Source: Dialister sp. UBA7295 (GTDB taxonomy: Bacteria; Bacillota; Negativicutes; Veillonellales; Dialisteraceae). Taken from it: a stretch of DNA of 5,303 nucleotides. This document shows positions 1-4,520 of the stretch, piece by piece. The notes under the pieces were generated by a model that worked only from the letters and a program-made list of their open reading frames with translations, ran no database searches and was not told where the DNA came from. How positions within the stretch are numbered: position 1 is the first letter of the stretch; each line of letters starts with the position of its first letter. Position numbers and translations under genes: made by a program. The stretch lies in NCBI GenBank assembly GCA_002471975.1, contig DKQZ01000050.1, positions 1 through 5,303 of the forward strand, in the 5' to 3' direction.

Positions 1-80
1 CCCGTTATGGACATGGAGTATAGTGCAGAGTGGTACCGCGACGAGTCGCCTCTGTCCCGTAATGGGACAGAGGCTTTTCT
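1..80 (+). promoter_or_regulatory. T-box leader, 3' portion (first antiterminator module, cut by window edge)
   Basis: The T-box core AGAGTGGTACCGCG lies at 27-40. It folds into a textbook antiterminator: AGAG (27-30) pairs with CTCT (50-53), TGGTACC (31-37) is the bulge that binds the tRNA acceptor end, and GCG (38-40) pairs with CGC (47-49) across the loop at 41-46. The right arm overlaps the left arm of the terminator at 48-74, so the two folds are mutually exclusive. Stem I and the specifier codon are outside the window, so the cognate tRNA cannot be read. Because the downstream gene is a branched-chain amino acid binding protein, Leu, Ile or Val is inferred. Confidence 0.9.
48..80 (+). 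terminator. Intrinsic terminator of the first T-box module
   Basis: There is an 11-bp perfect stem, GCCTCTGTCCC (48-58) with GGGACAGAGGC (64-74). The loop is GTAAT and the stem is followed by TTTTCTT. It competes with the T-box antiterminator immediately upstream. Confidence 0.92.
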
Positions 81-180
81 TATCCGGGAAGCTTCCTGTA
101 CTCCGCTGAGTGATAAAACAGGGTGGTACCGCGGATGACGCCCCTGGAGAAATTTCAAAGAATTCTCCAGGGGCGTTTTG
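81..180 (+). promoter_or_regulatory. Second, stacked T-box antiterminator/terminator module without its own stem I
   Basis: A second T-box core AGGGTGGTACCGCG occupies 120-133. AGGG (120-123) pairs with CCCT (142-145), TGGTACC (124-130) is the bulge, and GCG (131-133) pairs with CGC (139-141) across loop 134-138. Only about 40 nt (80-119) separate it from the preceding terminator. That is too little for the roughly 100-nt specifier stem I of a normal T-box. The spacer offers only a small hairpin (ACTC 100-103 with GAGT 108-111), perhaps a stem III equivalent. Relative to module one, the third pair of the first helix changes from A-T to G-C, so pairing is preserved. The module directly precedes the binding-protein gene. 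Confidence 0.88.
138..180 (+). terminator. Intrinsic terminator of the second T-box module
   Basis: There is a 14-bp perfect stem: 138-151 (ACGCCCCTGGAGAA) with 163-176. The loop at 152-162 has 11 nt, and the stem runs into TTTT at 176-179. The left arm overlaps the antiterminator right arm at 139-145. It ends about 30 nt before the binding-protein start codon. Confidence 0.92.
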
Positions 181-196
181 CTGCCTGGAACAAAAT

Positions 197-201
197 GGAG
201 G
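197..201 (+). promoter_or_regulatory. Ribosome binding site that fixes the binding-protein start
   Basis: GGAGG ends 8 nt before the ATG at 210. The in-frame ATG at 204 is only 2 nt away, and ATG 195 and GTG 123 lie upstream of or within the regulatory stems. The ATG at 210 is therefore the favoured start. Confidence 0.8.
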
Positions 202-209
202 AAATGAAA

Positions 210-1364
210 ATGAGAAACTTCAAAAAGGCAATGAAAATGATCGGCATCTGTTCCATGGCAACCATCGTCATGGCAGGGATGGCAGGCTGCGGAGGAAATA
301 AAGGAAACGGCGTTTCCTCGGGAGCCCAGAATGCGGCGAAAATCGGATTTTCCGCTGCCCTCTCCGGCGGCGCTGCGGCCTATGGCAAATCGGAAGAAGA
401 AGGGGTCCGTATGGCCGTGGAAGAAATCAATGCCAAAGGCGATTTTCCCATCGATCTCATGATCGAAGATACAAAGGCAGTTCCGTCAGAAGCCATGAAT
501 GCCACAAAGAAAATGATCCAGAATAAAGCAGCCATCATCATCGGCCCCATGACTTCCAATGAAGCCAAAGCAGCAGGCCCCATCATCCAGAATGCAAAAG
601 TTCCATCCCTGGAAGTTTCCGTAACGGCCGAAAACATCACCGACATGGGAGACTGCATCTTCAGGAATTCCGTACCGGAATCGAAGAATATCCCCCAGAC
701 CGTGAAGAAGACCTACAAAATTCTGGGCTACAAAACGGCAGCCCTCCTCTATGCTCACGACAATGAACAGCATGTGACGGCTCAGAAATATTTCCAGAAA
801 ACCATGAAGGAACTGGGCGTTCAAGTGGTAGATGTGGAAACCTTTGGCTCCAAAGACACGGAATACTCCGCCCAGCTCACCAATATCCAGGCAAAGAACC
901 CGGACGTCATCGTAGTCTGCTCCTACTATCAGGAAGGCTCCCGGATCCTGAAGAAAATGAGAGAACTGGGCATGAACCAGCCGGTCCTGGGGGATAACGG
1001 CTTCGTTTCTCCGGAACTGGGAAAAATGGCAGGAGCTGCCGCTGATAATGTCTACGTTTCCTCCATGTGGTCTCCGGAAAGGAAAGATGAGAAAGTACAG
1101 AAATTCGTTTCTGACTACACGAAGAAATATGGCCACGCACCGGACCAGTTCGCCGCAGCATCCTATGACGGCATCTACATGGCCATGGATGCCATGAAAC
1201 GGGCCGGAAGCACGACGGATACGAAAAAAATCCGCGATGCCCTGGCGGCCATGAAAGATTTCAAAGGCGTCTGCGGTACCTTCTCCTTCGATGAAAAGAG
1301 AGATCCTGTGGTGGACCTGATCCTGATGAAGATGAAGGATGGGAAGTACTCTGTAGTAGAGTAA
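210..1364 (+). CDS. Branched-chain amino acid ABC transporter substrate-binding lipoprotein (LivJ/LivK-like)
   Basis: The product has 384 aa and is inferred to capture leucine, isoleucine or valine outside the cytoplasmic membrane for an ABC importer. Residues 1-26 form a lipoprotein signal: basic RNFKK, a hydrophobic core, then lipobox MAGC with Cys27 as the acylated residue. A low-complexity Gly/Asn/Ser linker runs to about 43. The rest matches the two-lobed type-1 periplasmic binding fold (Peripla_BP_6): first strand and loop KIGFSAALSG (44-53), EEINAKG (71-77), IIGPMTSNE (110-118), the second-lobe stretch around YSAQLTNIQAKNPDVIVV (219-236), then DQFAAASYDGIYMAMDAM (312-329) and GTFSFDE (356-362). 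Length is normal for the family. Start choice rests on GGAGG at 197-201. Two T-box modules precede it, implying induction when the cognate tRNA is uncharged. No LivHMGF homologues follow, so it is an orphan binding protein in this window and must borrow a permease encoded elsewhere. Ligand identity is inferred from family and T-box context; another amino acid or amide ligand is possible. Confidence 0.88.
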   Translation: MRNFKKAMKMIGICSMATIVMAGMAGCGGNKGNGVSSGAQNAAKIGFSAALSGGAAAYGKSEEEGVRMAVEEINAKGDFPIDLMIEDTKAVPSEAMNATKKMIQNKAAIIIGPMTSNEAKAAGPIIQNAKVPSLEVSVTAENITDMGDCIFRNSVPESKNIPQTVKKTYKILGYKTAALLYAHDNEQHVTAQKYFQKTMKELGVQVVDVETFGSKDTEYSAQLTNIQAKNPDVIVVCSYYQEGSRILKKMRELGMNQPVLGDNGFVSPELGKMAGAAADNVYVSSMWSPERKDEKVQKFVSDYTKKYGHAPDQFAAASYDGIYMAMDAMKRAGSTTDTKKIRDALAAMKDFKGVCGTFSFDEKRDPVVDLILMKMKDGKYSVVE

Positions 1365-1452
1365 TTTTGGGTAGTTACTGTGGATTGAGTCTCGTTCGGT
1401 ATTCGGGCCTTAGCCTCACCACGGCACGCCGCTTTAAGCCCAATCTCGAGAT

Positions 1453-1480
1453 TTCGGGGTGCGGGATGCGGGGTTCGGGG
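1453..1480. repeat. Four-unit heptamer array inside repeat copy A
   Basis: The units are TTCGGGG, TGCGGGA, TGCGGGG and TTCGGGG in perfect 7-nt register. All four carry G at position 5, unlike the array in copy B. Confidence 0.75.
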
Positions 1481-1611
1481 AGGTGCGGCGCTGATGCGCC
1501 GCGAGTATAAATGGGGAACGAGGCAATTGGTAATTACTTTGGCCTGAGTCTCATACGGTATTCGTGGGTTAGCCTCACCACAGCACGCCCCGTTTGAGTC
1601 CATTCCGAGAT

Positions 1612-1639
1612 TTCGTGGCTCGTGGTTCGTGATTCGTGG
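1612..1639. repeat. Four-unit heptamer array inside repeat copy B
   Basis: The units are TTCGTGG, CTCGTGG, TTCGTGA and TTCGTGG in perfect 7-nt register. All four carry T at position 5. The array occupies the same place as the one in copy A and is likewise followed by AGGT and the TGAT-loop hairpin. Confidence 0.78.
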
Positions 1640-1679
1640 AGGTATTGCCGCTGATGCGGCAATGAGTATATATGGGGGA

Positions 1680-1938
1680 TGTGCACGGGCGGGAAGAAAT
1701 ACTGTATGTGATACGTATAGTCGGACATCGCTCATGACTTGCTCCCCGCGTCCGGGGAGCTCCCAAAGGGTGAGGGGGCGTACGATGGTAAGAATCGAAA
1801 TTGACTCATCATGCTTCATGCGTAACGTAATTATGCTTATATTTTGGAGTAGATACTGAATCAATTTTACCGGATCATCGAGAGCTGTTGGGTATCGTGA
1901 CCGGATAAAGGTGAAAAAGCAGAAACTCATGCGATGAA
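1680..1938. other. Gene-free stretch with one perfect GC-rich hairpin
   Basis: No open frame here has a ribosome binding site or recognisable protein. The one clear element is an 8-bp perfect hairpin, GCTCCCCG (1741-1748) with CGGGGAGC (1753-1760) and loop CGTC. No T-run follows, so it is not an intrinsic terminator. ACCGGAT occurs twice (about 1869 and 1903) as a short direct repeat of doubtful meaning. I see no convincing promoter. Confidence 0.5.
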
Positions 1939-1974
1939 CTTTTGCCCCGGGGAAGAGGGGGGCCGGGGCAAAAG
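1939..1974. other. 12-bp perfect inverted repeat (stem-loop)
   Basis: CTTTTGCCCCGG (1939-1950) pairs perfectly with CCGGGGCAAAAG (1963-1974) around a purine-rich 12-nt loop. Neither strand has a T-tract after the stem, which argues against a classical terminator. It may be the first stem of a structured transcript or a repeat-element palindrome. Confidence 0.6.
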
Positions 1975-2002
1975 GGAGCATGGAATATTTTCAAAAATGG
2001 GA

Positions 2003-2034
2003 TGCCCGAAAGGGCAGGAGGGCGGCGCTGCCGC
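2003..2034 (+). other. Two adjacent small hairpins, one with a GAAA tetraloop
   Basis: TGCCC (2003-2007) pairs with GGGCA (2012-2016) around GAAA, a GNRA tetraloop. GCGGC (2022-2026) pairs with GCCGC (2030-2034) around GCT. The GNRA loop would be meaningful only if the plus strand is transcribed. No family is recognised. From 2035 to 2125 the sequence is purine-rich and low in complexity, with no supported feature. Confidence 0.4.
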
Positions 2035-2125
2035 AGGAAATGAAGTTCGGCAGGATAGCAGATTCAATGATAGCAGAATAGAAGCATGGACAATCGAAGA
2101 ATGGAAGATTGGAAAAATGAATGAA

Positions 2126-2201
2126 ATTTCCGGGGTTCCACGGAAATGGCAGGATGGAAGGAAAGCCCCGCCGCCATGCGGCGGGGCTTTTGCGTGGAAC
2201 C
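2126..2201 (+). ncRNA. Candidate structured RNA: hairpin with possible pseudoknot enclosing a terminator
   Basis: ATTTCCG (2126-2132) pairs with CGGAAAT (2141-2147), leaving the 8-nt loop GGGTTCCA. Seven loop bases, GGTTCCA (2134-2140), are the exact complement of TGGAACC (2195-2201), beyond the terminator hairpin at 2162-2190. Alternatively GGTTCCACG (2134-2142) forms a 9-bp outer stem with CGTGGAACC (2193-2201), which would disrupt the first hairpin. Both folds are compatible with the terminator stem. No known riboswitch class is recognised. Possible interpretations are a small RNA 3' end, an attenuator, or a miniature inverted-repeat element. Confidence 0.35.
2162..2194 (+). terminator. 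Strong GC-rich intrinsic terminator
   Basis: There is a 10-bp GC stem, GCCCCGCCGC (2165-2174) with GCGGCGGGGC (2178-2187) and loop CAT. Three further A-T pairs at 2162-2164/2188-2190 extend it, and the T-run is TTTT (2188-2191). On the minus strand the same stem is followed by TTTCCTT, so weak bidirectional action is possible. It could end read-through from the binding-protein transcript and insulates the promoter that follows. Confidence 0.75.
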
Positions 2202-2226
2202 ATTTTCTCTTTTTCATGGGGTACGA

Positions 2227-2232
2227 TATAAT
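2227..2232 (+). promoter_or_regulatory. Probable -10 element for the first DUF3298-like gene
   Basis: A perfect TATAAT lies about 130 nt before the start codon, just downstream of the terminator. The -35 region at the right distance (about 2204-2209, T-rich) is a poor match to TTGACA, so the call rests mainly on the -10 and its position. Confidence 0.5.
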
Positions 2233-2289
2233 AAAGATAGAATCTGGAATTTCTTTTTCAATCATTTGAGCATGCACTATTGTAAAACG

Positions 2290-2336
2290 AATGGCTGACG
2301 GCTGACTGCTAATGGCTGACGGCTCAGCCGGCCATT
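2290..2336 (+). repeat. Short direct repeat and hairpin in the 5' untranslated region
   Basis: AATGGCTGACGGCT occurs at 2290-2303 and again at 2311-2324, a 21-nt period. The second copy folds on itself: AATGGC (2311-2316) with GCCATT (2331-2336) and CGGC (2320-2323) with GCCG (2327-2330), with a TGA bulge. The hairpin ends about 14 nt before the AAGGAGG ribosome binding site, so it might influence translation, but it may simply be a simple-sequence repeat. Confidence 0.6.
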
Positions 2337-2362
2337 TCATCCAGCCCCAAAGGAGGCTTACC

Positions 2363-3037
2363 ATGCATCTGAAAAAATCTGCCCTTATCCTTCTTTCTGC
2401 CGCTCTTCTTTTCAGCGGCGCCTGCGTGTCCGAGGCTTCTCTCTGGCCCGGGCTGGCTTCGAAGGTTTCCGAGAAATCCGGCGCTTTCCGGACCGACGAT
2501 TACCATGTGGGAAATGCAAATCTCATGAGTCCCTACCTCATCACCCGTTCGAACAATACGAATTTCGCGGGAAGGGTGAATGCGGCCATCGCTCATGAAA
2601 AGTCGGATTTCATTGGGGAACTGAAAGAAGACAATAAAAGAATTTACACCGAAGGCTGGATGATCTGGCACGAAGGACTCATCGGAAATTATATTTCCAA
2701 TTCCGATGGCATTACCAGTATCGTCCTGGTGAAGCAGAAACTCTCCGAAGGGGCGGAGCATGGAAAGACCTTTGCCAAAGGCCTCAATTTCAATGGGGTC
2801 GGAGACCTCATGGATCTTGCCAAAGTGCTGCCGAATCTGACAGTGGAAGAAGTCAATAAATGCATCGAGCTCACGGCCAATAAGAAACATATCACCCTCC
2901 TCGACAAGCATACGGTCACCGAAATTCCCACCAATTTCTATGTGGGAAAGAACAAAGTGGTCTATGCCATTTACCAGCAGAATGATCTGACCCCCTTCAG
3001 CGAAGGAGTATTCGCGGTGCCTGTGGGGAAGGTGTGA
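2363..3037 (+). CDS. Exported DUF4163/DUF3298-like protein, divergent paralogue A
   Basis: The product has 224 aa. The start is set by AAGGAGG (2350-2356) 6 nt before ATG 2363; an upstream in-frame start at 2312 lies within the repeat and lacks such a site. Residues 1-25 form a signal peptide (HLKK, then a hydrophobic core), with likely signal peptidase I cleavage after VSEA (Ala25); Cys21 in SGAC is a weaker lipobox alternative. The mature part resembles the PdaC/RsiV-type DUF4163 plus DUF3298 layout: RVNAAI (71-76), GITSIVLVKQKL (116-127), EGAEHGKTFAKGLNF (129-143), then NFYVGKNKVVYAIYQQ (191-206). Its hallmark positions have drifted relative to paralogue B: EGAEHG replaces DGAAHP and NDLTPFSEG replaces YEIGPYAAG, so binding or structure may differ. 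The family occurs as extracytoplasmic domains of anti-sigma factors and as stand-alone envelope proteins. No deacetylase domain or transmembrane anchor beyond the signal is present, and the function is unknown. Confidence 0.78.
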   Translation: MHLKKSALILLSAALLFSGACVSEASLWPGLASKVSEKSGAFRTDDYHVGNANLMSPYLITRSNNTNFAGRVNAAIAHEKSDFIGELKEDNKRIYTEGWMIWHEGLIGNYISNSDGITSIVLVKQKLSEGAEHGKTFAKGLNFNGVGDLMDLAKVLPNLTVEEVNKCIELTANKKHITLLDKHTVTEIPTNFYVGKNKVVYAIYQQNDLTPFSEGVFAVPVGKV

Positions 3038-3087
3038 GGGTTAGCCTCGAACGAAAGGAAACCCGATAGAGGCGTTTGAACGGTACC

Positions 3088-3373
3088 GGGAAGGGTTTCC
3101 CGTGCGTGGCGGCATCGGATTAAGTCAGGCGGGCGATAACGGGAAGGGGTTCTCGTGCGTGGCGATATCGGATTTAAGCCAGGCGAGCAGTAACGGGAAG
3201 GGTCCCTCGTGCGTGACGATGTCCGATTTAGGTCAGACGGGCGGTATCGGGAAGGGTTTTCCGTGCGTGGCGATGTCCGATTTAAGCCAGGCGGGCGATA
3301 CCGGGAAGGATTCCCTGCGCGTGACGGCGTCGAATTAAGTCAGACGGGCGGTAACGGGGAGGATTTTTCGCAG
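3088..3373. repeat. 53/54-bp tandem array, five full copies plus a truncated sixth
   Basis: Units start at 3088, 3141, 3195, 3249 and 3303, with lengths 53, 54, 54, 54 and 53. A partial copy runs from 3356. Each begins GGGAAGG and contains CGTGCGTG or a close variant, a GATTTAAG-like block and a CAGRCG block. All five units can form a small hairpin at the start (GGGAA with TTCCC or a wobble variant; 4 bp in unit 3). A second 4-bp stem also recurs: TGGC/GCCA in units 2 and 4, TGAC/GTCA in units 3 and 5, TGGC/GTCA with a G-U pair in unit 1. The single-base length changes break any reading frame, so the array is not protein-coding. There are no unique spacers, so it is not a CRISPR. It lies entirely between the two paralogous genes; function is unknown. 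Confidence 0.88.
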
Positions 3374-3604
3374 AAAGATAAAAACACAAGTGGGACTGAT
3401 TGCCAGGCATTACATGTGCAAAGTGACTCTATCGGCAGGCAGGAGGCCCTCCCGGGGAGGAGGGCTCCGGCGCGGCTGGGAGGACGAACCTGCCCGGACC
3501 ATTCCTGGCAGGAGCGATAATAAATCGTACACAGGACAGACCATGCTTTGTGTGAAGACTGGTATCGGATGGAGTGTCATTTTTAAAATGGGAGGCGAAG
3601 AAGG
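3374..3604 (+). other. Intergenic stretch with a GC-rich hairpin before paralogue B
   Basis: The core hairpin is GCCCTCC (3446-3452) with GGAGGGC (3459-3465) and loop CGGGGA. It is extended by three pairs after a one-base bulge (3442-3468). No T-run follows, so it is not a convincing terminator. TGCCAGG (3401-3407) and CCTGGCA (3504-3510) could close a larger domain around it. A -10-like GATAAT (3515-3520) has no acceptable -35. With no clear terminator or promoter here, read-through from the upstream paralogue is plausible. Confidence 0.45.
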
Positions 3605-4258
3605 ATGGTTTTTAAAAAATTATTTCTTTTAGCAGCAGTTTCACTGTCTGCCATTTTCCCTGTTTCTGCGGAATGGACGCTGGGACCGGGGATCGGCGGG
3701 GGCGAGAGTCCCTCGATCCGGACGGAATTGAATAAAGATAACGTGATGGAAGTCAAAAAGCCGGTCATTTCCGGTGGAAATCTCCTCCGGCGGGCGCGGA
3801 TCAATGCAGCCATCGATACGGAAGTGGATGAATTTTCGAAATATATCAGAAAGCGCAATGAGGACTGGAAGACGAACGGCTGGATTTACGGGCAGGAAGG
3901 AATGGTCAATCCGGAAGGAATCACCAGTTTCATCCTTTTCGAGGCATCCTATGCAGACGGGGCGGCCCATCCCATCACCGTAGCCAGGTCCATGAATTTT
4001 GACAAATGGGGCCATAAAGTCACATTGAAAGATCTTTTGCCGGATCTTTCGGCAGAAGACGTGAACCGGGCCATTGAAGAGCAGATTCCGGGAGAAAGGC
4101 TTTTTTACAATCATTCTGTAAACCGCGTGCCGAAGACTTTTTATGTGGGAAAGAACGGGAAGATTTACGTGGTTTTCCAGCAGTATGAAATAGGTCCCTA
4201 CGCAGCCGGTTTCATGGTGGCGGAAGTGGGAGAGCTGACTGAAAAAGACAGGAAATAA
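3605..4258 (+). CDS. Exported DUF4163/DUF3298-like protein, paralogue B
   Basis: The product has 217 aa. GGAGG (3591-3595) lies 9 nt before ATG 3605. Residues 1-22 are a signal peptide (VFKK, hydrophobic core, cleavage after VSA at Ala22). The DUF4163-like half includes KKPVISGG (51-58) and RINAAI (65-70). The DUF3298-like half includes GITSFILFEASYADGAAHP (105-123), SMNFDKWGHKVTLKDLLPDL (129-148) and the signature FYVGKNGKIYVVFQQYEIGPYAAG (179-202). These are close to the family hallmarks (Gly-Ala-His motif; Tyr-Glu-Ile-x-Pro-Tyr-Ala-x-Gly near the C terminus), closer than in paralogue A. Similar order, size and shared segments such as FYVGKN show that the two genes are duplicates. The domain occurs in RsiV-type anti-sigma factors and PdaC; here it stands alone, outside the cytoplasmic membrane, with no catalytic or membrane domain. 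Its role is unknown, with envelope stress sensing or ligand binding as guesses. Confidence 0.82.
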   Translation: MVFKKLFLLAAVSLSAIFPVSAEWTLGPGIGGGESPSIRTELNKDNVMEVKKPVISGGNLLRRARINAAIDTEVDEFSKYIRKRNEDWKTNGWIYGQEGMVNPEGITSFILFEASYADGAAHPITVARSMNFDKWGHKVTLKDLLPDLSAEDVNRAIEEQIPGERLFYNHSVNRVPKTFYVGKNGKIYVVFQQYEIGPYAAGFMVAEVGELTEKDRK

Positions 4259-4265
4259 AAAGCAC

Positions 4266-4299
4266 CAGGCCTCCGGGCTTCCGGGTCCGGAGCAGCCTG
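4266..4299 (+). other. Hairpin after paralogue B
   Basis: CAGGC (4266-4270) pairs with GCCTG (4295-4299) and CTCCGG (4271-4276) with CCGGAG (4287-4292), with a two-base CA bulge. No T-run follows, so it is more likely a 3' stabilising stem preceding the true terminator. Confidence 0.5.
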
Positions 4300-4308
4300 A
4301 GGGCATGT

Positions 4309-4343
4309 AAAAAGGCAGGCGCCCGTTGGGACCTGCCTTTTTT
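4309..4343 (+). terminator. Intrinsic terminator of paralogue B
   Basis: AAAAAGGCAGG (4309-4319) pairs with CCTGCCTTTTT (4332-4342), an 11-bp stem with T4343 continuing the T-run. An inner CCC/GGG stem with loop GTT sits on top. It lies about 50 nt after the stop codon. Confidence 0.93.
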
Positions 4344-4374
4344 ACTATGATATATTTCAATGAAAACTGCGTAT

Positions 4375-4407
4375 AAAAAAGGCCCGCCATCTCATTGGAT
4401 GCGGGCC
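4375..4407 (-). terminator. Intrinsic terminator of the nitroreductase gene
   Basis: GGCCCGC (4381-4387) pairs with GCGGGCC (4401-4407), with an upper ATC/GAT stem past one bulged base. On the minus strand the stem is followed by TTTTTT (4380-4375). In the plus direction only TCTTTC follows. It lies about 115 nt beyond the minus-strand stop codon and converges with the plus-strand terminator ending at 4343. Confidence 0.88.
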
Positions 4408-4520
4408 TCTTTCACGGATCACTATAAATTTCAGCAATTCAACATATTGTGTACTTATTGTATATTCGGCATTCACGAATCGATGGCCGGTAAAGACGGA
4501 GCCTGTTCATGCCGGAAGGC

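Larger units (their letters stand above)
1372..1679. repeat. Two-copy tandem repeat, about 159-bp period, with a covarying hairpin
   Basis: Copy A is about 1372-1517 and copy B about 1531-1679. They align without gaps over the first 49 bases at offset 159 (40 of 49 identical, including TTAGCCTCACC) and remain recognisably similar to the end. Each copy contains four tandem heptamers, AGGT, a hairpin with loop TGAT, then GAGTATA and an ATGGGG block. The hairpin is GCGGCGC/GCGCCGC at 1485-1502 in A and ATTGCCGC/GCGGCAAT at 1644-1663 in B. Loop and flanks are identical while the stem differs but still pairs perfectly. No plausible gene covers it. Function is unknown; a structured RNA or an intergenic repeat element is possible. 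It sits directly after the binding-protein stop codon, where no terminator was found. Confidence 0.8.

Noticed and set aside
1175..1981. Long minus-strand open frame (268 codons) over the repeat region and the end of the binding-protein gene
   Set aside because: It runs antisense through the binding-protein gene and both repeat copies and has no ribosome binding site. Its internal repetition simply mirrors the DNA repeat, whose 159-bp period is a multiple of three.
1934..2269. Plus-strand open frame of 111 codons across the intergenic hairpins
   Set aside because: It has no ribosome binding site, reads through a perfect stem-loop and the strong terminator at 2162-2194, and has low-complexity composition.
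3038..3048. GGGTTAGCCTC shared with tandem repeat copy B (1566-1576)
   Set aside because: An 11-base match is expected by chance in a window of this size, and the flanks do not align, so it is not evidence of a third copy.
3102..3338. Open frame with an 18-residue repeat over the tandem array
   Set aside because: It starts at a GTG with no ribosome binding site. One-base length differences between units break the frame before the array ends, and the apparent repeat protein is a by-product of the 54-bp period.
3088..3373. CRISPR array
   Set aside because: The whole 53/54-bp unit repeats with drift and there are no unique spacers between identical repeats. No cas genes are present.
3515..3520. 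GATAAT as a promoter for the second DUF3298-like gene
   Set aside because: No acceptable -35 lies 16-19 bases upstream; it is not strong enough to call.
3641..4390. Minus-strand open frame of 249 codons
   Set aside because: It is antisense to the second DUF3298-like gene, crosses its terminator, and has no recognisable protein features.
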